DNA from: Eunapius fragilis
Taxonomy: Eukaryota; Porifera; Demospongiae; Spongillida; Spongillidae
Assembly: GCA_963681505.1 (NCBI GenBank)
Contig: OY811991.1
Span: forward strand, 5,377,555 to 5,441,554
Length of the DNA stretch: 64,000 bases
Direction: 5' to 3'
Of this stretch, positions 51,720 through 63,151 are shown in pieces; within the stretch, counting starts at the first letter, position 1; every line of letters begins with the position of its first letter. Under the pieces are notes generated by a model that was not told the origin of the DNA, ran no database searches, and saw only the letters and a list, made by a program, of their open reading frames with translations. Position numbers and translations under genes: made by a program.

Positions 51720-53480
51720 AATTGATCAACGTCGTCGCCACTGTGCTCCTGTCCGAATTTGCACAATGTAAGAAAGTGGTCCCGTTCTCTCCACAACAAC
51801 CCCGGGTATCCATTTGTCTCCATCTAAGAAGTTCTTTGCTAGCACTTGGTTCCCCACGTAGAACTCTTGTAAGTTGGAATGGACATCATGTTCCTTCTTG
51901 TGCATGGCTTGTTTGGAGCTGACTTCTCTGTTCCGGTCTGGCCTCCACAAGTCAAACCTGGTGTGTAAATGCCTTTTCAAAAAAAGGTCACATGGTGCCA
52001 CATTGGTAGTTGCATGCGGCGAACTTCTGTAGGTAAGTAGGAAATTGGCCAATCGATGATGCATTGGTTTCCCCTCACTTTCACCTGCCCTCATCGCTCT
52101 TTTGAATGTTTGAACAAAGCATTCCACAAGTCCATTGGTAGAGGGATGGTAAGGTGTACTACGAATGCGTTTGATGCCATTCACCTTCATGAACTCTGTG
52201 AACTCATCGGCTGTGAATTGAGGACCATTGTCCGATACAACCTGCTCAGGTAGTCCATATGATGCAAACAACTGCCTCAACACCTCTATTGTCTTCGCTG
52301 CAGTAGCACTTTTCATCTCCCGCACCTCAGGCCACTTGGAGTGAGCATCGACCACCAACAGAAACGATTTCCCCATGAATGGACCCGCAAAATCTATGTG
52401 GATTCTCTGCCATGGCTGAGCAGGCCAAATCCATGGATGCAGGGGCCACCGATGCTGTATTTTTCACAACTTGACACTGAGAACAAGCCTTAACCACACG
52501 CTCAATAGCCTGATCAAGCCCAGGCCACCAGACATAACTTCTGGCAGTACTCTTCATCCGGACTACCCCGGGATGCTCCCTATGCAACTCAGAAATCACC
52601 TTGTCCTGCAGCTTGTTAGGAACAATAACCCTAATACCCCACATTAGTACATTCCCTTGTACGGTAAGCTCATCTCTGCGAAAGGGATATGGCTTTAGAC
52701 GCTCTGGAACCACATCAGGCCAACCTAACTGAACATACTGCCATACCTGGCTTAGATCCACATCACGTCTAGTAGCTTGTCCTAACTGATCCACTGTCAC
52801 CGGGAGTGCTTCGATTTGCGCAATGTTGAAGACATCCACATCAGCCACAGTCGACTCATCTGTTCCAGCACCTGCAGCTGTCAATGGTAGCCTGGAAAGT
52901 CCGTCAGCATTTCCATGGGCTTCTGTCCTCTTGAACTCAATGTCGTACTGATATGCTGACAGCACAATAGCCCATCGCTGAAGTCTAGCTGCTGCTAATG
53001 ATGGTATTCCCGTCTTTGGTCCCAGGATGGTCATCAAGGGTCGATGATCCGTAACCAGTGTGAAAGTCCTTCTGAACAAATAAGGATGAAAACGTTTCAC
53101 TCCAAACACTAGTCCCAAAGCTTCCTTCTCAAGTTGAGCATAGTTTTGTTCGGCCATGGACAATGTTCTCGAGGCAAATGCAATTGGTCGTTCTGTCCCA
53201 TCGGGATAGACATGAGATATCAAGGCATCCGCAGCCAACTTGATAGGCAGTTTGATATCATAGTGGGCCAGCACTTTCGATGACGCCAATTCCTGCTTTG
53301 CTTGCTTAAAAGCAATCTTACAGTCCATAGACCAAGACCACTTAGCATTCTGTTGTAGAAGCTTGTTTAATGGATGTAGTAAGGTGGCGAGGTTCTTGAT
53401 GAATTTGCCATAATAATTGAGTAGACCCAAGAATGACTGCAACTGTTGTACATTCTGTGGTTCTGGGGCTTGAACAATAG
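51720..53480 (-). mobile_element. Ty3/Gypsy LTR retrotransposon, pol fragment (fossil)
   Basis: Minus-strand frames show, in order, the end of reverse transcriptase (FLGLLNYYGKFI), RNase H (LVTDHRPLMTILG, HGNADGLSRLP), the zinc-binding part of integrase (HREHPGVVRMK, CSQCQVV) and the integrase core (VVDAHSKWPEV, DNGPQFTADEF, TPYHPSTNGLVE). This order is that of Ty3/Gypsy pol. No gag, protease or flanking LTRs were recognised. The element is broken, with at least one or two breaks; the conserved motifs suggest a fairly young relic. Confidence 0.85.
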
Positions 53481-53605
53481 CTTCTACCTTGCTGCTTAAT
53501 TCGCAGCTGCGGGTTGATTACATCACTGCTCTGCTTGCATCTGGTAGCCGTGATGTAATCCACCCGCAGCTGTGATGCATTGGGTCTGGGCACGAGCCTA
53601 ACCAG

Positions 53606-54095
53606 GAAATAGGTGTAGTTGTACTGGGGACTAGGTGTAGTTGTACTGGGGACTAGGTGTAGTTGTACTGGGGACTAGGTGTAGTTGTACTGGGGACTAG
53701 GTGTAGTTGTACTGGGGACTAGGTGTAGTTGTACTGGGGACTAGGTGTAGTTGTACTGGGAACTAGGTGTAGTTGTACTGGGGACTAGGTGTAGTTGTAC
53801 TGGGGACTAGGTGTAGTTGTACTGGGGACTAGGTGTAGTTGTACTGGGGACTAGGTGTAGTTGTACTGGGGACTAGGTGTAGTTGTACCAGGGACTAGGT
53901 GTAGTTGTACTGGGGACTAGGTGTAGTTGTACTGGGGACTAGGTGTAGTTGTACTGGGGACTAGGTGTAGTTGTACTGGGGACTAGGTGTAGTTGTACCA
54001 GGGACTAGGTGTAGTTGTACTGGGGACTAGGTGTAGTTGTACTGGGAACTAGGTGTAGTTGTACCAGTGGGAACTAGGTGTAGTTGTACTGGGGA
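53606..54095. repeat. 22-bp minisatellite, copy B
   Basis: About twenty-two units of the same 'ctaggtgtagttgtactggg' plus 'ga' sequence that fills TBL3 intron 26 at 43805-44190. It is in the same orientation here, although the unique sequence beyond it (54310-54500) is an inverted match to 44225-44420. Confidence 0.85.
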
Positions 54096-54099
54096 CTAT

Positions 54100-55380
54100 G
54101 CAGCAGCTGTCTTCAAATGGGTTTCAATAATATAATCGAGCATGTTGCTATGAGCTTGAGTAACTTTAAATTAGTATATTGTTTCAAAGGGTCTGGAAGA
54201 ATGGTCAACACTGACATATTTGACAGATTTATGAGCATTGCGAGCCTCCCATCCTATTGTCACAGCAGAGAATTGAGGGGACGGGGGGGGGGGGGGGGGG
54301 GGGGTGGGGTGTGTGGTTTCATTGTCATTTAGACGTGCCCATATATGGCCTTGTAGACAGGAGCTAGCATGGATCATATAAAAGTGACATTTTGTATCCC
54401 ATCATGTGTATTGTGCAATGTCTTGAACCCCCACCGGTGAGGTAACTTGTTCCCCTCCCCCTCCCCACAATATCATGGAAGTACACACCATGGCCTTCTG
54501 GGCACTACTTCACATCACGATTAACCGATTAATGCCCAGAGATGCATATCTGTGTCATATATGTGTTGACCGTTCTTCCGGACCCTTTGAAACAATATTG
54601 TTCACAGCAACAGATTATATTGTTGAAACCCTGACCCTGCTACCTTACATTCCCCTGCTGCCTCATTTAGTTGATTTTGGACAACTCTACTTTTAGTTTA
54701 AAAAATAATATTTAATCAGATAGCAGAGTGAGGCAAATAGCACTTCAAATATACCCTCTCACTCTTCTGCTGCACCTAGTTCTCCAGTAGCTAAACCTTG
54801 TCCCCATGTGCATTGTGCACTGCCTTGAACCCCCATCGGTGCTGTAACTTGTGCCCCTCCCAATATCATGGAAGCATACACCACCAACGCCCAGGAACGC
54901 ATATCTGTGTCGACCATTACAAATACTTGAAACAATATACTAATTTTAAGTTATTCATGTCCACAGCAACAGACTACATTATTGATATGCCTGCCTCATT
55001 TAATTGATTTTGGTTTTGTATCCCATCATGTGTATTGTGCACTGTCTTGAACCACCACTGGTTAGGTAACTTGTTCCCCTCCCCCTCCCAATATCATGGA
55101 AGCATACACCACCAACGCCCAGAAACGCATATCTGTGTCGACCATTACAAATACTTGAAACAATATACTAATTTTAAGTTATTCATGTCCATAGCAACAG
55201 ACTATATTGTTGAAACCCCGACCCTGCTACCTTACGCCTGCCTCATTTAGTTGATTTTGGTTTAGTTGAACAAAAAAAAAATTCTGACGTTAATCAGTTC
55301 AGTAGCAGATTGAGGCAAATAGCACTTCAAATATATCCTCTCACTCTTCTGCTGCACCTAGTTCCCCAGTAGCTAAATGT
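54100..55380. repeat. Short interspersed repeat family, several copies
   Basis: A ~200-base motif around 'cccatcatgtgtattgtgca' and 'tatcatggaagcatacacca' occurs at about 54400, 54800 and 55020 and, reversed, at 44240-44400. A second module ('gcatatctgtgtcgaccatt' to 'acagactatattgttgaaac') accompanies each copy, and its start is inverted at 54170-54215. No coding frame; class not determined. Confidence 0.55.
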
Positions 55381-55834
55381 AAGTGCTGTGATCAGAACGT
55401 TATCATGTCCACAAAGCTGTAGCGATGATAGTGTGTAGTTGGCATAGCCAGAGGGTACGGCATGTTCCGATCAGATAGTAGTACATAATGATATCCAGAA
55501 CGTACGTGGGCTAGCCTAACTAATAAGTGTGCGTGTGTGGGGGGGGGGGGGGGGGGGGGGGGGGAGGAGGAGGCTGAATTTAATTTTCATGATATATCGA
55601 TAATCGAAGGTGCACATGGTCATTGAGCAGGGACCGGGCCCAGGCCGTCAGGTTATAAACTGACAGGCGATACCGAGATGCATGCTGGAAGAATAAGCGG
55701 GGGTCTGGGGCTTCGCCCCAGCGGCTGTTTTCTGTATTTGTATTTCTATTTAGCATAAAGGCAGAATTTAATAGATATTAGTTTCTACCATGTACGTACC
55801 GCGTACTTATAGAGTTGTTTATTTAATAGCTCAG

Positions 55835-56034
55835 NNNNNNNNNNNNNNNNNNNNNNNNNNNNNNNNNNNNNNNNNNNNNNNNNNNNNNNNNNNNNNNNNN
55901 NNNNNNNNNNNNNNNNNNNNNNNNNNNNNNNNNNNNNNNNNNNNNNNNNNNNNNNNNNNNNNNNNNNNNNNNNNNNNNNNNNNNNNNNNNNNNNNNNNNN
56001 NNNNNNNNNNNNNNNNNNNNNNNNNNNNNNNNNN
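55835..56034. other. Assembly gap
   Basis: Exactly 200 N characters. The true length and content are unknown. Confidence 0.99.
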
Positions 56035-56122
56035 ATGCTGTCATCAACAAATGGTACAGAAAGGCAAAGAAACGGTGAAAGCAACTAAATCCATGTACAG
56101 CCAATTGCCTGATTGTGTCAAT

Positions 56123-56407
<285 letters not shown>

Positions 56408-56585
56408 ATCAGGTCAGGGGAGGACAACCTTGCTGCAGGAAGGTGTGCTTTCATTTTTTTTGCACATCACTCACTCAACCTTTCGCGCTCTCCTTCTTAC
56501 TTTCCGGATCAAGCCAGTATATGGTAGACCGTACAACCGTGACAAAAATTGAATAGTAACTATATAGCGCACTATATACAACCAC

Positions 56586-57420
56586 ACGTTCCCGCCCACG
56601 TTTATGTCTTCCAAAGGCCGATAAAATCTGTTGTGGGCTATACTAACAAAACTAACATGTCCTCACTAACTTTCCAGATACCACCAAGCAAGGCAGCACC
56701 TTGTTTTCCATCTCTGGTCTCAACATATGCAATGCGGCGCATAAACCGGTGATCATCTGGAAACATATTCAATGAAGCAATACTTTTGATGACCGCTTCC
56801 ACTACTTCAGCCCCAACAGATCCTTCAGTCCAAACCTCACCCCCTGAGGTGCATGTGCATGTATGCAAATGCAGAAAGATAAAGTAAATAATTCATATAA
56901 TACTACTGTATAGCTATCTGCTGCATATAGACAGAAAGAAGTATGTCTCTGGCAAGTCATCAGTGCACAAAAACACAACTAAGTTCATCAATGCAATCGT
57001 GTAGAGATTGAAATTTGTGTCAAGCATAACTCTCGTTACTAACATAATAAAACAAATCCAACTCGACATTAAGTTTCTAACTTGTTGGTTCTAGTGCTTC
57101 CGCATAACGGCTAACATAATACTTCAATCGTGACAAAGATGCAATGCAATAAACCTCTTATCCGAGCAAATCTTATCTCATCAGATCCGGAAAAGAAACC
57201 GTTTGTAGGGTTCGAGTGTGGGAACGAGAGAGCGTTATCTCTGTTGTCTGAGCTTTCTAAGCGTCGGCAGTTTTACTACATTGTAGGTAATTGTTGGCTG
57301 TATCCAAATACGCTCGCTAAAGGCCAACTGATTCTACGGTGCATCGGCAATAGTGGTATCGGGTATTTTGCTAATCGTTTCATCACACTTCATAGGACCT
57401 ACTAACGTAGGTCCTGATAA
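56586..57420. repeat. Dispersed element, copy A (interrupted)
   Basis: Bases 56586-56660 and 57003-57420 match 62430-62945 nearly base for base (for example 'tgtcttccaaaggccgataa' and 'gtgcttccgcataacggcta'). Copy A has ~345 extra bases holding the stranded exon. The right end carries the short palindrome aggacctactaacgtaggtc. The frame at 57130-57405 is unrecognised. Confidence 0.65.
56671..56843 (-). pseudogene. Stranded exon of a secreted-type protein
   Basis: Bounded by an acceptor (gcacctcag) and a donor (aaa|GTTAGT), the frame reads GEVWTEGSVGAEVVEAVIKS, then FPDDHRFMRRIAYVETRDG and GGIWK. This patterned Arg/Glu/Trp sequence resembles extracellular domains I have seen in cnidarian and sponge proteins, possibly lysozyme-like around YVET, but I cannot name the family. 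No neighbouring exon is found. The segment is absent from the related repeat copy at 62.43-62.95 kb, so it looks inserted. Confidence 0.35.
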
Positions 57421-58270
57421 GGAGCGAACAGATGCGTTAGACTTAATGGCTGTAGCGAAAGACTTTTCACAAGCCAATGATCGTCGAAGAGATTTTTTTG
57501 ACAGCTTTTGAATTTAAACTTGATTTATATACTCCGTACATTCGATGTTTATAAAATCATGATGTAAATTGTGCGCACATGCACGTACATTCACCTACAC
57601 TCGTATCACGCGCGCGCGTACATGTGGATGTTTTAACTATCGTTTTAGACAACGGAAGGTATTAAAGCTTAGCGCTACCAGCAGTAAGGTTACAAAAGGT
57701 TCAGTGGTTCACTGATACTGCTTCAAAATATCTTTTGCAGAGATTTCTCAGTATTTCAATAACCTAATTTCAGCCCCCCACTTTTTGAACCGTTCCTACG
57801 CCACTGATTAATGCTACTTTGACGTTTCATAACACGAGGACTGAGGACACAGAAATGAAAAGTGCATAGTTAAATTCTTGACTGGACCTTGGAGGGGGGT
57901 GCCCGGGCACCCTAGGCACCCCCCCCCCCCCCCCCCCCTCCCTGGATCCGCCTATGGGCTGTGTAGGAAGGCCATCTAATTACTAATGGCACAGTTCCCA
58001 AACCTGATACCGGCAATTCAGTACTGCAATCGTTTGGATACAAGATGGAGATTTAGCGATGGTTTAAAACTAGTTAACTGTAGTATGAAGTAACCTAAAT
58101 ATAACATTAAGCTTTTAACCACGCAACCTGAGCACAGATATGGAAGTACAGGACCTGCTGATATATAGGGGCACCTTCACTATAGTAACTGGTCGAGGAA
58201 TAGTCCTTACTTTTTGTTGTTGAGTCATTTCGCATGCCTTGTGTGTCATTGGGGTTAAGTCTAAGAGGTT
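57421..58270. other. Gene-free repeat-derived sequence
   Basis: No exon is visible. Around 57765-57960 a block beginning 'ccccccactttttgaaccgt' and ending near 'ggatccgcctatgg' around a long C run looks like short-repeat ends. At 58226-58262 there is a fragment matching TBL3 intron sequence at about 45318-45345 (cttgtgtgtcattggggtta). Confidence 0.4.
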
Positions 58271-58271
58271 A

Positions 58272-58582
58272 CAAGATATAAAAATGTAATTTAAAAAAAT
58301 AAAATTGGTGATGTAGGATTTGTAGACAGCAATTGAGTAAAAAGTAAGGAAACAAGGAATTACGGATATTAGGCATTCATTTAATTATAAATATTACATA
58401 CCTACATTTAGCACAGAATTTCAAGGAGGTAGATTTGCTAAATAATGTAGGTCTGTAATATTTATAATTAAATGAATGCCTAATATCCGTAATTCCTTGT
58501 TTCCTTACTTTTTACTCAATTGCTGTCTACAAATCCTACATCACCAATTTTATTTTTTAAAATTACATTTTTATATCTTGTT
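58272..58582. mobile_element. Foldback (palindromic) element 2
   Basis: Left arm from 'caagatataaaaatgtaatt' (58272-58400) is matched in reverse by 58458-58582, with a ~55-base centre. Arms of about 125-130 bases contain gtaaaaagtaaggaaacaag, the module shared with elements 1 and 3. Non-coding. Confidence 0.75.
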
Positions 58583-58954
58583 TCACACATTTTTATGCTA
58601 GGCGCTGTACATGTAAGCCGGGATCCGCCTCTGGTAATAAGCTAAAATTATAAACATGTATTATATCAGAGATACATGTATTGAATAATCGTGCCGTGTA
58701 ATGCAAGATTACTTCGCATGGCGAGGAAGTATTCATCCCGGCGCAATCACATGCATGCTCTTAACTAAACTGTCTTAACTTGGTCGAAAGATCGATACGG
58801 CGCAAACGGTAGCCCTGCTATATAGCATTCAAAAAACATTAGTTGTAATTATAATAAACATACGAATTTTTTGACACAAGGTGAAGTCCACCCCTCCCCC
58901 TTCCTCGCCGCCTTCTATACGGCCGAGCTCCGGGAGGCCCCCAGTACGGATGGG

Positions 58955-59290
58955 GTCATATTCCCCATGGGTCTGGGGCCAGCGGTGGCGCAGGTGGGAG
59001 CGGTGGAGCTGGAGCAAGCAGAGCGCGGGCCAGCGGAGCAGGGGCCTGCAGTGGCGCAGGTGAGAGCAGCGGAGCTGGGGCCAGCGGCAGAGTTGGGGCA
59101 AGCAGAGCAGGGGCCAGCAGTGGCGCAGGTGGGAGCAACGGAGCTGGGGGCAGTGGCGGAGCTGGGGCCAGCGGCAGAGCTGGGGCAAGCAGAGCAGGCA
59201 GTGGCGCAGGTGGGAGAAGCGGAGCTGGGGGCAGTGGCGGAGCTGGGGCCAGAGCTGGGGCAAGCAGGACCGGAGCAGGGACCAGGACCG
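58955..59290. repeat. GC-rich coding-like minisatellite
   Basis: Imperfect units mixing 'gcagtggcgcaggtgggagc' and 'gcggagctggggccagcggc', which translate to Ala/Glu/Gly/Gln-rich repeats in a 163-codon plus-strand frame (58871-59362). The skewed composition and lack of domain suggest it is not a gene. Confidence 0.6.
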
Positions 59291-59749
59291 GTATCAGAGA
59301 GTAGGGAGGGCCCTCCTCACCCGAGTCAACAGCAAACAGATTCTCAGCTACTTCTGCTGTGACCTACAAGGGTAATAATATATATTATATAGATATAATG
59401 CCATGCATGCAAATCCTATGTACACATGCATACCTCTTCCATATCTTAAAGTAAAGAGTGAGTGAGAAAAGTTGCTTTATATAAACCAAAACTGATCTAA
59501 TACGAGGGAAGGATTAAATTATTGGAACGGCCTCCCATGATAAATGTGTTGAACAAACCAACTATATATGCGGTGGTGGGGGTGGGCTGAATTAAGATGG
59601 TCTGCATTTCAAATGGCTAGTATTTGCTGATATATGTGAAACTGCTCACAATCACGTGTAGAGAGAGGCCTAGGGTTGCTGCCACTTTAACTTATGCATG
59701 GGTAAAAATATTTAAAATATATAAATAACAATGATGTACTTGAGAACAC

Positions 59750-60890
59750 AGGAATGTTCAGGTTTGCTGCCATAGAGGTTTTAAGTCCACATGCTGGGAC
59801 ACCATTCATGGAATCATGCAGGAAGTTAGTTAGTCCTGCAAAGCATAAATCGCTTATCCAAATTGAAACTGTTAGAAAAGAGCTGCATGTAATAGGTAAC
59901 TGGTTCCAGCTGAAAACAGGAGAACATCATGGAGGATGATTGGTGGTCCATGTGCATGTTTTAGCAGCCATAGAAGCAAGGTTTTAGACCACACAACACT
60001 GTGCCACCATATATGGAGGAAGGGGCAGGCTTGTGGTTTTATGAATGCAAAGTTGCAAGATAAATGTTGACACAGAGAAACATGTTCACATGCCATGCAG
60101 CTGTAGACTCCTTGACATATGAACACATACATGGGAGGGAGGCAGGCCTATTTTTAAGAGCAGTTTTGTATAGAGAACGTACAGCAACTGATATAAGGAT
60201 TGGATTGTGAGTTAAGGTTAAGTACAACATATGATTGTGTGAACTCATATTCCTCTTTTCGGGGTTAGGGCCTATAGAGACAGATCCATTAATTTACATG
60301 CAGTCAAGGTCACAGCTGCAACCCCATTTGCCATTTGATAATCCTGCAAAGCATAAATCTCTTAGTCAGAGTGATAGCTCTTAAAAGAGCTGTAATTGGT
60401 TCCAGATGATGTACTGGAGAACCCAGGGAAGGATTGCTCCATGTTCAGGTTTGCAGCCACAGTATACGTGTCAAAGTTTAAGACCACATGCTGGGACACC
60501 ACACATGAAATCATGCAGGAAGTTAGTTAGTCCTGCAAAGCGAGGCAGATAGATAGCTCTTAAGAGAGGTGCATGTAATAGGTTCCAGCTGAAAATTAGA
60601 GATCATCATGGTCCTACATGTTTTAGCAGCCATAGAAGCTATGACACATACTGGGCCACCAAATATGGTATCCATGCAGGCATGTGGTTTTATAGACTGT
60701 ACAGCTGTAAGATAAAATCTTTGTGTCAAAGTTTACACAGAGAACCTAGGGAACATATTTTAGCAGCCATAGATGCTACATCCTGTATGGCAAGGTTTAA
60801 AGACACATGCTGGGCCACCATATATGGTATCCATTGACAGGCATGTGGTTTTATAAAAATATAATAGTCAACATTCACAGACATGTAGTG
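59750..60890. repeat. Array of ~300-450 bp diverged direct repeats
   Basis: The phrases 'catgcaggaagttagttagt', 'cacatgctgggacaccat' and 'tgttttagcagccatagaag' recur three to four times in the same orientation with variable spacing. No open frame is maintained across units. Confidence 0.55.
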
Positions 60891-60907
60891 TGAATGTGGT
60901 ATAAAAA

Positions 60908-60942
<35 letters not shown>

Positions 60943-60991
60943 AGAGTATCAAAGCTGGCAAGCATATACTCCAATGCAAATTGATCTGGCG

Positions 60992-61402
60992 TTATTCGTT
61001 TTCCCGAACACACGCACACGATACAATACATCGCCGTGTAGGACATATTGCACCCAAACATTGCAAACACTCATACCTCATAGTATTTCTTTTCCTGCAG
61101 CTGTTTATCCTTGAGATATCTCTCTTGGCCTTTGGATTTGCCTGATATTGATCTTGTTTGGAGGCTAAAATCTGTTCTCGATTTTGATCATAGTAGGCCT
61201 TCACGCTATCCTTCTTACTTTCCGGATCAAGCCAGTATTGGGCCTTCGCGCTATCCTTCTTACTTTCCGGATCAAGCCAGTATTGGGCCTTCATGCTATC
61301 CTTCTTACTCTCAGGATCGGCTTTGTAGCGCTTCCTGTCGCAAGTCTTCTTTTTTTCATGCGCTTCTTGAAAACTGCGACTCGCCAACACAACAGTCATC
61401 AT
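60992..61402 (-). pseudogene. Remnant of a Lys/Ser-rich tandem-repeat protein
   Basis: The frame contains three near-identical units of about 15 residues built on AQYWLDPESKKDS, then basic Gln-rich sequence. Similar repeats are, from memory, common in uncharacterised sponge proteins, often near mobile elements. A fragment of the same unit occurs reversed near 56500-56520. Start and domain content are uncertain. Confidence 0.35.
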
Positions 61403-61582
61403 TTAACTTTGCGATCTTCTTTGCACGATTCTTTTCTCTTCGCGATCGACGTGACGGCATTTTGAAGAAAACAAACCAGACACGTCAAGCTTTTGGTTGA
61501 AGAAAACAAACCAGACACGTCAAGCTTTTGGTATACAACGGTGACAACAATTGAATAGTAAACTGTAGCGCATGCACCATAT

Positions 61583-61882
61583 GAAACAAGTAAATAAAAA
61601 CATTCTCTCTGAGAAAGTTGGTGGGATATAGGTTTTGCAGGCAAATAGTATACTGGTGTAAAAAGCAAGGAAACAAGTTTTATCAGAAGGGAAATGTAAT
61701 AGTCCTATATTTAGCACACTTCGACTAAGGCATATGCTGTTTCCGTGCTAAATATAGGACTATTACATTTTCCCTTCTGATAAAACTTGTTTCCTTGCTT
61801 TTTACACCAGTATACTATTTGCCTGCAAAACCTATATCCCACCAACTTTCTCAGAGAGAATGTTTTTATTTACTTGTTTCCT
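61583..61882. mobile_element. Foldback (palindromic) element 3
   Basis: Left arm 61583-61715 starts aaacaagtaaataaaaacat, identical to the tip of element 1; right arm 61750-61882 mirrors it (ttttatttacttgtttcc). Centre about 35 bases. The inner arm sequence (tcagaagggaaatgtaatag) differs from element 1. Non-coding. Confidence 0.75.
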
Positions 61883-62429
61883 TAATTTTTTTAACAACCA
61901 ATCACTGTTGCATCGCAGGTTTCCCCCTTTCATTTAACCGATTTAATTCAACCCAGACGTATTGTGAATTTTTTTAGGTACTTTTGCTTAATTAGAATTG
62001 ATAAGACCGTATATTGGCTTTTAGGCTTTTGTGTATCAAAGCCTAACATCGACTAAGGCGAGTCCTCCAGCAAATTCTAAAGCTATTGGTGCAATTTTCA
62101 TTGCTTAAAAGTGTTCCTGTCCCGAGTTATGAGTTCTCAAGAAGAAGAAGAAGAAGAAGAAGCAGAAGCAGACGACCCGCCCATTATTTTTGGAAGGGGA
62201 ACGAGGACAGTAGTATTTTTTGTTCTCGACAACCACGCGGTTCTACGACGTGAAACAAAAACGAAATTACTCGGTTTTGACTTCTAGATCGATTGCCGCA
62301 ACAAGTTAGACGATCCGATCGTCGGGAGAGAAGCTACGGTAGGGTCGCGGGATTTTAATTAAATTCATAGTCGGGGTCAAAACCTATATGGAAGTCTCTA
62401 GCGAGACTTCCGATATAGAACGTGTTCAA

Positions 62430-62945
62430 CCCCACGTTCCCGCCCACTTTTATGTCTTCCAAAGGCCGATAAAATCTGTTGTGGGCTATACTAACAAAAC
62501 TAAGTTTGCTAGAGATTGAAATTTGTGTCAAGCATAACTCTCGTTACTAACATAATAAAACAAATCCAACTAGACAATAAGTTTCTAACTTGTTGGTTCT
62601 AGTGCTTCCGCATAACGGCTAACATTATACTTCAATCGTGACAAAGATGCAATGCAATAAACCTCTTATCCGAGCAAATCTTATCTTATCAGATCCGGAA
62701 GAAGGAGAAACTTTTTTTCAGGTTCGAGTGTGGGAACGAGAGAGCGTTATCTCTGTTGTCTGAGCTTTCTAAGCTCGGCGGTTTGATTACATTGTAGGTA
62801 ATTGTTGGCTGTATCCAACTACGCTCGCTAAAGTCCAACTGATTCTACGGTGCAACGGCAATAGTGGAATCTGGTGTTTTGCTAATCGTATTCATCACAC
62901 TTCAAATCCTACATAGGACCTACTAACGTAGGTCCTGATATATTA
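62430..62945. repeat. Dispersed element, copy B
   Basis: Uninterrupted version of the repeat at 56586-57420, ending in the same aggacctactaacgtaggtc palindrome. Its right edge coincides with the start of the second TBL3/APMAP copy. Confidence 0.65.
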
Positions 62946-62957
62946 AATCTTTTTCAG

Positions 62958-63008
62958 ATTATAGAACCAAACCCACGGAAATCAAGAAAAAATAAAGTTA
63001 TTTCATAA
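62958..63008 (+). pseudogene. Second copy of the last TBL3 exon
   Basis: Fifty-one bases with acceptor 'tctttttcag' match 45381-45431, with two visible changes (attata for attaca, aaccca for aagcca) and the same stop codon. No other TBL3 exon accompanies it, so it is an orphan carried by the duplication. Confidence 0.8.
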
Positions 63009-63025
63009 TATGAGACAGCTGTTAT

Positions 63026-63028
<3 letters not shown>

Positions 63029-63110
<82 letters not shown>
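63029..63110. repeat. CA microsatellite, expanded in the second copy
   Basis: About 41 CA units, against about 13 interrupted units at the matching place 45451-45476 in copy 1. Confidence 0.9.
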
Positions 63111-63113
<3 letters not shown>

Positions 63114-63151
63114 GAAATGCTCTTGTTTTTAGTGAAATGGCTTGAGACTAT

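Noticed and set aside
55540-55575. Long G run considered as a regulatory G-quadruplex
   Set aside because: Homopolymer G or C runs occur in many places here without any gene relation and are error-prone in assembly.
57130-57405. 91-codon frame in the dispersed element
   Set aside because: It is not preserved in the second copy at 62.4-62.9 kb, so it is unlikely to be a maintained gene.
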